DNA of 10,453 bases from Parcubacteria group bacterium (lineage in GTDB: Bacteria; Patescibacteriota; Patescibacteriia; UBA2169). Below, in pieces: positions 6,004 to 10,453 of this stretch; the stretch's first letter is position 1; each line of letters opens with the position of its first letter. The stretch spans positions 1 through 10,453 of the forward strand of contig JACOVK010000083.1 of NCBI GenBank assembly GCA_016177305.1. Reading direction: 5' to 3'. Under the pieces are notes generated by a model. The model saw only the letters and a program-made list of their open reading frames with translations. It was not told the origin of the DNA and did no database searches. A program made the translations under genes and the position numbers.

Positions 6004-7257
6004 CTACGATTTAAAAATTCGCACCATGGACCGCACCTGTTCGCTGATAAGGCGCAAGCCGCTCCAGCCTTGCATCCCCCCCGAACCGAACGGCCGGCCC
6101 GAGGGCTCAAGGTTTGCGTGCCCCCAGAGCACGAGCCCGCAGGCCGTGGTGTAGGCCGGACTCGCAAGCTTGTCAATGGCAGAGCGCACGCCCGACGGCA
6201 CCCCGATTCCCGCAGGAAGCCGGAACACGCGCTTCGCGACCTCAATGAGCCCGGGAAGTTCGGCAGCAGCGCCGGAAAGGATGACGCCCGCGGGCAGCTT
6301 GCCGGATCGTCCCACGGAACGCAACTCCTTGTCCACCATGCTGAAAATCTCTTCCACCCGCGCTTCAATGATTTCGGCGAGGTACTTCCGGGAAAACGAC
6401 CCCTCTTCGCGCTCGTCCAGGTTCGCAAGCTGGATTTCGTCCGTGCTGCGGCCGAGTCCGGAGAGCGTTGCGCCGTACTGCACTTTGATGGCTTCGGCGA
6501 TGTCAATGTTGGTGCGCAACCCGATGGCAATGTCGTTCGTGATGTGCGAAGCGCCCACCGGAAGCACGCGCACCAGCATAATATCCCCCTCTTCAAAAAC
6601 CAGAATGCTGGTGGTCGCGGCTCCGATGTTCACCAGAGCGGCGCCCAAATCCTTCTGCCGATCCGAAAGCGTGGCCTCGGCGGAAGCGAGCGACGAGAGC
6701 ACCAAATCGTCAATCGCAAAGCCCGCGAGCCCTACCGCCTTGGTGAGATTTTTGATGTGGCTCGTCTGCCCTTCAATGATCTGCGCCTCCACCTCAAGCC
6801 GGACGCCGTTCATGCCGATGGGGTCTTTTATATCGGTCTGGTTGTCAATGGAAAAACGCCGCGGCAGCACGTGGATAATTTCGTAATTCGGAGGCACGCT
6901 TACGGCCTGGGCGGCCTCCAGCACGCGCTCCACGTCATCTTCCCGAATCTCGCCGTCCGCGCGCCCAATCGCGACGACCCCTTTTGTTTCCTGCGCCGTA
7001 ATGTGGCTGCCCGAAATCGCGGCCACAGCCGAAGAAAGCGTTGCGCCAACCATTTTCTCGGCGCGTGTTTTAACCGCAATTATGGAGAGAACCACCTCCT
7101 CAATGCTGCGGATGGTCCCTTTGGACACGCCGCGGGATTCTCCCTCCGAAAGGCCGATAATGGCAACCTCGCCCGTATCAGGAGAGACCTCGCCGACTGC
7201 AATACGTATCTTGCTGGTGCCAATATCAATGCCGGTTATTAATTCTGCATGGGCCAT
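6004..7257 (-). CDS. ftsA: Cell division protein FtsA
   Basis: FtsA is the actin-like ATPase that tethers FtsZ filaments to the membrane and recruits later division proteins. The 417-residue product has the phosphate-1 motif GIDIGTSKIRI (9-19) and the FtsA-specific 1C region (about 84-163, with GVRLEVEAQII). It also has the phosphate-2 motif VNIGAATTSILVF (209-221) and the adenosine motif GVILSGAAAELPGL (324-337). The last residues (about 403-417, LISEQVRSMVRIFKS) form the amphipathic membrane-binding helix. Length and motif order are typical. The start at 7257 has AGGT 6 nt upstream. It is the first gene of a six-gene unit, behind a predicted promoter and a leader hairpin. Confidence 0.97.
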   Translation of the reverse strand: MAHAELITGIDIGTSKIRIAVGEVSPDTGEVAIIGLSEGESRGVSKGTIRSIEEVVLSIIAVKTRAEKMVGATLSSAVAAISGSHITAQETKGVVAIGRADGEIREDDVERVLEAAQAVSVPPNYEIIHVLPRRFSIDNQTDIKDPIGMNGVRLEVEAQIIEGQTSHIKNLTKAVGLAGFAIDDLVLSSLASAEATLSDRQKDLGAALVNIGAATTSILVFEEGDIMLVRVLPVGASHITNDIAIGLRTNIDIAEAIKVQYGATLSGLGRSTDEIQLANLDEREEGSFSRKYLAEIIEARVEEIFSMVDKELRSVGRSGKLPAGVILSGAAAELPGLIEVAKRVFRLPAGIGVPSGVRSAIDKLASPAYTTACGLVLWGHANLEPSGRPFGSGGMQGWSGLRLISEQVRSMVRIFKS

Positions 7258-7285
7258 ATGAGTACCTATTAGCTCGCGGGCAAGG

Positions 7286-7313
7286 GAAATGGAAAAGCGA
7301 GCCTTTCCATTTC
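7286..7313. promoter_or_regulatory. Leader hairpin upstream of ftsA
   Basis: GAAATGGAAA (7286-7295) and TTTCCATTTC (7304-7313) are a perfect 10-bp inverted repeat with an 8-nt loop. It sits in the predicted 5' leader of the ftsA transcript, between the expected start site (about 7336) and the ribosome-binding site (7264-7267). It has no T-run directly after it. Candidate roles are mRNA stability, a protein-binding operator, or control of translation; none is shown by the sequence. Confidence 0.6.
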
Positions 7314-7342
7314 TTTGGCGCTACGCCGCCGATAGTACCTCA

Positions 7343-7371
7343 AGTATACAAAAAAAACCATTTTTTAGCAA
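7343..7371 (-). promoter_or_regulatory. Predicted promoter for the ftsA-ftsZ unit
   Basis: On the minus strand, -35 TTGCTA (7371-7366) is separated by exactly 17 nt from -10 TATACT (7348-7343), with TG just before the -10. The expected start is near 7336, giving a leader of about 78 nt. The spacer is made largely of the ybeY terminator's T-run and the -35 lies in its hairpin. Confidence 0.65.
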
Positions 7372-7378
7372 TGGATTT
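7350..7378 (-). terminator. Probable intrinsic terminator after ybeY
   Basis: On the minus strand CCATT (7374-7370) pairs with AATGG (7362-7358) around a 7-nt loop. The stem extends past one bulged base by AAA (7378-7376) with TTT. Eight T (7357-7350) follow. The stem is AT-rich and weak, but the long T-run and the position 52 nt past the ybeY stop support the call. Confidence 0.5.
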
Positions 7379-7380
7379 AC

Positions 7381-7389
7381 TTGTCCACA
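7381..7389 (+). promoter_or_regulatory. DnaA-box-like nonamer next to the ftsA promoter
   Basis: TTGTCCACA differs by one base from the classical TTATCCACA box and equals the form used in mycobacteria. It lies 9 nt upstream of the ftsA -35. Only one copy is seen nearby, so it could be chance. There is no sign of a replication origin here. Confidence 0.3.
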
Positions 7390-7430
7390 GATTGAACAAA
7401 TTTTGTGTACACCCTATGGTCGGCCTGTAC

Positions 7431-7847
7431 TCATTTTGTGTTCAGCATCTTTTCAGCAACCGCCTCCATCCGCTGTTCCGATTTTTTTGAGCGGTGATGC
7501 ATGCCGAGCAGGTGCAAAAGCCCGTGCGCGAACAGGTACGCAAGGCGCTCCTTGAACCCGGTGCCGGCGTCGTTCGCTTCTTTTCGGGCGATAGAGGCGC
7601 AGATGACGATGTCGCCAAGCTCGCCGGGATCGGCAGATGCAAACGAGAGTACGCTGGTCGGGCGCGCCCGTGCTCGGTAGCGGCGGTTCAATTTTTTTGA
7701 GGTTGCCGCGCTCACGAACGCCACACCGATGCGCTTCCCGCGCATGCGTGCGCCAAAAAATTTTTGCGCGCGGCGGGTGGCTCGTAAAAATGCCGCTCGG
7801 GGAATGCGGCCGGAGGCGGGTGCCGCGTTAACAAATACGATCTGCAT
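7431..7847 (-). CDS. ybeY: Endoribonuclease YbeY (rRNA maturation factor)
   Basis: YbeY is a zinc-dependent RNase needed for 16S rRNA 3'-end maturation and ribosome quality control. The 138-residue product has the metal motif HGLLHLLGMHH (108-118) with the three ligands His108, His112 and His118. It also has LNRRYRARARPTSVLSF (53-69) and GDIVIC (78-83), both typical. The residue before the last His is His117, where most family members have Asp (GYDH); this is not a metal ligand. The N-terminal half is unusually Arg/Ala-rich. ATG 7847 is chosen because GGAAGG lies about 4 nt before it and the preceding gene's TAG ends one base upstream, implying coupled translation. An in-frame ATG at 7859 would add four residues. 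Confidence 0.92.
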   Translation of the reverse strand: MQIVFVNAAPASGRIPRAAFLRATRRAQKFFGARMRGKRIGVAFVSAATSKKLNRRYRARARPTSVLSFASADPGELGDIVICASIARKEANDAGTGFKERLAYLFAHGLLHLLGMHHRSKKSEQRMEAVAEKMLNTK

Positions 7848-7848
7848 A

Positions 7849-9225
7849 CTACCTTCCATCCCCGGCCTGCTCCGCAGGTATGTCCGGTGCTGCGGCTGGT
7901 GCGTTCACTCCAAAAGCAAAACTTGCATAGAAATGCTCAAATACGTTCGGCCAGCTGATATCATCCCTGGTTCCGCTGTTGTATGTAATGATGTAGATAA
8001 TGCCGTCTGACGCGGTGTACAGCGTCAGTCCGTCCGGGCTCCACACGGAAGGATGCCCGTCAAGCACGAAAACCTCAAGCTCCACGTTCGCAAGGGACGG
8101 CGACTGCCCCCGAAACCAGTCCGCAATCGGCGTATTGAGCGGGTTCTCCACAATCAGGATTTCAAAAAACTCTTCGGAATCAGAGATGAACAGCACCTGC
8201 TTGTTGGTCTGGTCTAGGCTGTCCGCGAGCCAGCTTGAGGGGTAGTCAATGCGGTACCCGTACGTCGCGTTGGTGTACGTCGCAAACAAACCGGCCTCGG
8301 AAAGCCGCACCCCTGCCGCAAGCGGACTGTATCCGTTGGTAATCTCTTCCAGGTCAAGGTAGGAGTCTCCGTCCGAATCCGCAGAAGCGCTGCTGGTGCC
8401 AAAAAGCGTTTCTTCGGCGTCGGTCAAGCCATCGGCATCCGTGTCAGCGCTCGGCACCAAGCGGGTAAACGAAAGCTCGCTTTCCGCTTCCGTTGCCTTT
8501 GGCTGCCAAATCACGGCAATGGGACCGCTCGGAATCTTTTCAAGCGCGGTGCTGAATCCGGCGAGCGTCACCTGGTAATCCGGGAACTCTTCCCACTGCA
8601 CTCCGCGCAAATACGCGGGAAAGATATCCGAACGCTGGTACGATTCCGGGATGCTGGCAACGGAAAGCTCAAGCGAGAGCGGCTCCTCAAACGTAATGCC
8701 GGCCGGGTATGCCGAGTACAATCCGCCAAGCACGGTCCCGTCCCCGGGCAACGCGAGGTCGCCCTCCGAGAGCACGGTAACGCCGATACCGGCGCCGTAC
8801 TGCTGGGCCACGGTTGCGGGAATAGTTATGGTAAGCGAGCCCACAAGTAGGTTGTTTAGGTCAAATGCCTGTCCGCTTGCAACGGTCTCGGAAACTTCCG
8901 GAACCCGGTCAATCTCGCTCGGCGCAGCTGCCGGGGCGCTTTGCGAAACATTCGGCCGGACTGCCGGCGCAGCTTCGGGCGCAGGAGACAGAAACACCGC
9001 ATAGAGCGCCGCGAACAAGCCCGCGAGCGCCGCGAACGCGCCACCCCCGAGTACGAGCACTTTTTTTGGAATCGTGCGCCCGGGCGCGCTCACCTCGGGA
9101 AGGTACTCCCGCGGCATAACCGTAAACGTATCGTCCGGAATCTGGACGCCGAGAACTGCCGGCGCTTCGCCGGCTTTTTGCGGTACTTCGCCAGCTGGTG
9201 ATTTCTTTTTTCCAAAACCAAACAT
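7849..9225 (-). CDS. Membrane-anchored protein with TSP3-type calcium repeats and a PsbP-like C-terminal domain
   Basis: Function unknown. The 458-residue product has a polar N-terminus (1-53), one membrane segment (about 55-79) and an Ala/Pro-rich spacer to about 115. Residues 119-240 (VGSLTITIPATV and YPAGITFEEPLSLELSV) look like a ZU5-type beta domain. Two calcium-loop repeats follow: DTDADGLTDAEE (261-272) and DSDGDSYLDLEE (283-294). The C-terminal part starts YGYRIDYPSSW (322-332), like the opening of PsbP/DUF1795-type domains. Predicted topology is N-in with the repeats outside. The start at 9225 (MFGFGKKK) lies 13 nt after the upstream gene's stop; a longer form to 9267 would overlap that gene. 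No Shine-Dalgarno site is seen. It overlaps nothing downstream, and ybeY starts one base after its stop. Domain names are by eye. Confidence 0.85.
   Translation of the reverse strand: MFGFGKKKSPAGEVPQKAGEAPAVLGVQIPDDTFTVMPREYLPEVSAPGRTIPKKVLVLGGGAFAALAGLFAALYAVFLSPAPEAAPAVRPNVSQSAPAAAPSEIDRVPEVSETVASGQAFDLNNLLVGSLTITIPATVAQQYGAGIGVTVLSEGDLALPGDGTVLGGLYSAYPAGITFEEPLSLELSVASIPESYQRSDIFPAYLRGVQWEEFPDYQVTLAGFSTALEKIPSGPIAVIWQPKATEAESELSFTRLVPSADTDADGLTDAEETLFGTSSASADSDGDSYLDLEEITNGYSPLAAGVRLSEAGLFATYTNATYGYRIDYPSSWLADSLDQTNKQVLFISDSEEFFEILIVENPLNTPIADWFRGQSPSLANVELEVFVLDGHPSVWSPDGLTLYTASDGIIYIITYNSGTRDDISWPNVFEHFYASFAFGVNAPAAAPDIPAEQAGDGR
9158..9179 (+). repeat. Terminator-like palindrome inside the TSP3 gene (plus sense)
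   Basis: GCCGGCG (9158-9164), loop CTT, CGCCGGC (9168-9174), then TTTTT (9175-9179). On the plus strand this has the form of an intrinsic terminator, but no plus-strand gene precedes it. On the coding strand it reads KAGEAPA in the disordered N-terminal stretch. It may stop antisense transcription, or be a palindromic mini-repeat tolerated in a linker. Confidence 0.5.
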
Positions 9226-9238
9226 AGTTGTTTGTCGG

Positions 9239-10054
9239 TTATTCAGCGGCTGCCTTTGCCTTTTCAAAATTCAAGAGCTTCCCCGCTCCCAGCGGGTTGT
9301 ACCCATTCTGCACCTCTTCCCCGTCCAGGTACGAATCAGCGTCAGAATCAACGTTCAAGGGGTCGGTCCCGAAAATCGCGGTTTCTTCCCAATCCGAGAG
9401 GGCATCTCCGTCGCTGTCAACCAACCGGGGGTTGGTCCCCTGGCCGAACTCCTGCGCGTCGCTCAAACCGTCCTGGTCCGTATCAATGGAGGCTGGATCC
9501 TGGGGAATGGGGTTTAGGGCGCGGTCAATCTGGCTCTGCTGAAAATCCTGCAAAATAGCGCTGGTGTCCGGCGATGCGCCGCGAACATCAGGCGAAGTAG
9601 TATCCTCGGCATCTCTTGAAACCGTGGAAGCAGCGGAGGTGTCTTGCGCCGCAGTTGGCGCGGCAGCATCCTGGGGCGCTCCCAGTTGTAGTGCGGGAGT
9701 CGCGAGGTCGGAGCGCCCCTGCAGTACCACAAAAGCGGCAGCCCCGGCACCAATAATGCCCAGGCTCACGAACACAATGATAAACAGTTTTTTAAACGGA
9801 AATCCGGCGCCAGCACTGCCTGACGCCTGGAGTGTGGGAATGCCAGGCGCATTCCCGGCAAGCGGTTTAAGCTTGCCGCCCGCGAGCGCGGTGGGCGGGC
9901 CCGGAATGGTTTGGGGCGAAGGCTTTGAGGATTGCGGAAGCGTTTGGGCAACAGCATCAGTGCCCGCAAAAATATCTTCAATACCCCTGTTAACGCTTGG
10001 TGCGGCGCCAGCAGGCTGCAGCGCATTTTGATTTTGGTGTTGGTCTTCAAACAT
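9239..10054 (-). CDS. Single-pass membrane protein with three TSP3-type calcium repeats
   Basis: Function unknown. The 271-residue product has a Gln/Pro/Ala-rich cytoplasmic N-terminus containing VNRGIEDIFAGTD (21-33), which looks like a short conserved motif. One membrane segment follows (about 88-112, KKLFIIVFVSLGIIGAG). A Thr/Ser/Asp/Ala-rich stalk (about 113-185) leads to three calcium loops: DTDQDGLSDAQE (191-202), DSDGDALSDWEE (213-224) and DSDADSYLDGEE (236-247). The last ends in NGYNPLGAG, closely like the NGYSPLAAG after the second repeat of the next gene, so the two are tandem relatives. Such repeats bind calcium and are usually extracellular. The start at 10054 is the first codon after a -10 box, with no Shine-Dalgarno site. 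A surface or envelope-scaffold role is inferred. Confidence 0.85.
   Translation of the reverse strand: MFEDQHQNQNALQPAGAAPSVNRGIEDIFAGTDAVAQTLPQSSKPSPQTIPGPPTALAGGKLKPLAGNAPGIPTLQASGSAGAGFPFKKLFIIVFVSLGIIGAGAAAFVVLQGRSDLATPALQLGAPQDAAAPTAAQDTSAASTVSRDAEDTTSPDVRGASPDTSAILQDFQQSQIDRALNPIPQDPASIDTDQDGLSDAQEFGQGTNPRLVDSDGDALSDWEETAIFGTDPLNVDSDADSYLDGEEVQNGYNPLGAGKLLNFEKAKAAAE
9856..9898. repeat. Two adjoining inverted repeats inside the TSP3 gene
   Basis: CGGCAAGC (9856-9863) and GCTTGCCG (9871-9878) are a perfect 8-bp inverted repeat with a 7-nt loop. Overlapping it, CCGCCC (9876-9881) pairs with GGGCGG (9893-9898), with inner GCG/CGC pairing. Together they encode PPTALAGGKLKPLAGN (residues about 53-68) in the disordered cytoplasmic part. 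Composition is far more GC-rich than flanking codons, suggesting an in-frame repeat insertion. Confidence 0.5.
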
Positions 10055-10060
10055 GCGGAT

Positions 10061-10089
10061 AGTATACCATAAAACTGGACGATGAAAAA
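10061..10089 (-). promoter_or_regulatory. Predicted leaderless promoter of the TSP3-ybeY unit
   Basis: On the minus strand the extended -10 TGGTATACT (TATACT at 10066-10061) ends 6 nt before the ATG at 10054, so the start site should be the A of the start codon. The -35 position holds only TTTTTC (10089-10084), the T-run of the upstream terminator. The extended -10 may compensate for this weak -35. Confidence 0.55.
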
Positions 10090-10109
10090 GCCCGCATCAC
10101 GGCTTGCGG
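10085..10109 (-). terminator. Probable intrinsic terminator overlapping the upstream stop codon
   Basis: On the minus strand AAGCC (10105-10101) can pair with GGCTT (10092-10088); an alternative stem is CCGCA (10109-10105) with TGCGG (10096-10092). The sequence ends in five T (10089-10085). The TGA stop (10099-10097) is in the loop. The stem is short, so strength is uncertain. Confidence 0.45.
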
Positions 10110-10453
10110 TACCGCAGTCCTTTGTCCATGCACGCTTCTGCCGGGGCCTTGTCCCACGCCGCATCAGTGAGCCAATTCCAGCTCGTAGGCGGCGCGTACT
10201 CCAAATTGACGGAGAACGAAGCAGTTCCCTCTTGGTTGCGGTAGAGGTACAGATACGCGTTGGTTCCGCTGTCGCACGCGTACCCGGGATTCGCGCTTGC
10301 AGTTTTACAACTTACCGGATCAAGCGCGCCAGCGGCGTCATTGCACTGGATGCGCTCGGCCGGGTCGTGCGGCAGTGATGTTCTAAAATCAGACACAAGA
10401 GCGGCATCCCACGAAGGCCACGGCGAAAGGCTCAACCCTGGCGCAAACGAGCC
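10097..10453 (-). CDS. C-terminal fragment of an unrecognised, probably secreted protein
   Basis: The frame is open from the right window edge (it begins ..GSFAPGLSLSPWPSW) to TGA at 10097, giving 118 visible residues; the true start is outside. No function can be assigned with confidence. It contains four cysteines (in IQCND, VSCKT, YACDS and EACMD), suggesting disulphides and export. It also holds the stretch GTNAYLYLYRNQEGTASFSVNLEYA, reported here as beginning GTNAYLYLYR. That pattern (short strands, an aromatic repeat, then a polar strand) resembles C-terminal halves of type IV pilin-like proteins in CPR bacteria, but this is a weak comparison by eye. A probable terminator overlaps its end, so it is not cotranscribed with the TSP3 genes. 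Confidence 0.65.
   Translation of the reverse strand, partial: GSFAPGLSLSPWPSWDAALVSDFRTSLPHDPAERIQCNDAAGALDPVSCKTASANPGYACDSGTNAYLYLYRNQEGTASFSVNLEYAPPTSWNWLTDAAWDKAPAEACMDKGLRYRKP

Noticed and set aside
4770..6014. Long plus-strand open frame opposite ftsZ (414 codons)
   Set aside because: It is the mirror of the ftsZ codon pattern: Ser/Pro/Met-rich, no recognisable domain, while the minus strand encodes an intact FtsZ.
5974..7242. Long plus-strand open frame opposite ftsA (422 codons)
   Set aside because: His/Arg/Gly-rich product with no domain, fully antisense to an intact FtsA. The plus-strand frames opposite htrA, nrdR, prfB and comEC were rejected for the same reason.
7405..7412. GTGTACAC palindrome as an operator
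   Set aside because: Eight bases only, with no extension or second copy; easily due to chance.
10082..10378. Plus-strand 98-codon frame at the right end
   Set aside because: It is antisense to the cysteine-containing open frame, which runs through the window edge, and starts inside the terminator region.

Overview
The window is a compact bacterial chromosome segment in which every supported gene lies on the minus strand, so it is read right to left. The gene set and small intergenic spaces point to an ultra-small bacterium of the Candidate Phyla Radiation (Patescibacteria, Parcubacteria-like). Pointers are single-pass membrane proteins with thrombospondin type 3 (TSP3) calcium repeats, a ComEC with an AISGSNITI core motif, few Shine-Dalgarno sites, and palindromic mini-repeats inside genes. 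That placement is an inference from gene style, not from a marker gene. The genetic code looks standard: an intact RF2 gene is present and TGA is used as a stop, which argues against the SR1/Gracilibacteria lineages that read UGA as glycine.

Layout in transcription order (right to left). (1) 10453-10097: the C-terminal end of an unrecognised protein, closed by a probable terminator. (2) 10054-7431: a three-gene unit of two TSP3-repeat membrane proteins and the rRNA-maturation endonuclease ybeY, starting at a promoter that predicts a leaderless mRNA. (3) 7430-7258: a 173-bp control region holding a terminator, a promoter, a DnaA-box-like site and a strong leader hairpin. (4) 7257-1538: a six-gene unit of ftsA, ftsZ, nrdR, a small membrane protein of unknown function, an HtrA-type protease, and prfB with a programmed +1 frameshift. 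(5) 1537-1460: a terminator fused to a promoter. (6) 1459-1: comEC, cut by the window edge.

FtsA and FtsZ form the membrane-tethered division ring. NrdR would tie deoxyribonucleotide synthesis to the same transcript. HtrA handles envelope protein quality, and RF2 and YbeY serve translation and ribosome maturation. ComEC is the DNA-uptake channel, plausibly important for an organism that scavenges nucleotides. The two TSP3 proteins are predicted to sit in the membrane with calcium-binding modules outside.

No rRNA, tRNA, CRISPR array, transposase or phage gene was seen. No stretch longer than 300 bases lacks a gene. The most notable signals are three intergenic regions where terminator and promoter share the same bases, two predicted leaderless starts with identical -10 geometry, and palindromic mini-elements carried in frame inside coding sequences. 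I did not find a clear previously undescribed multi-gene system.
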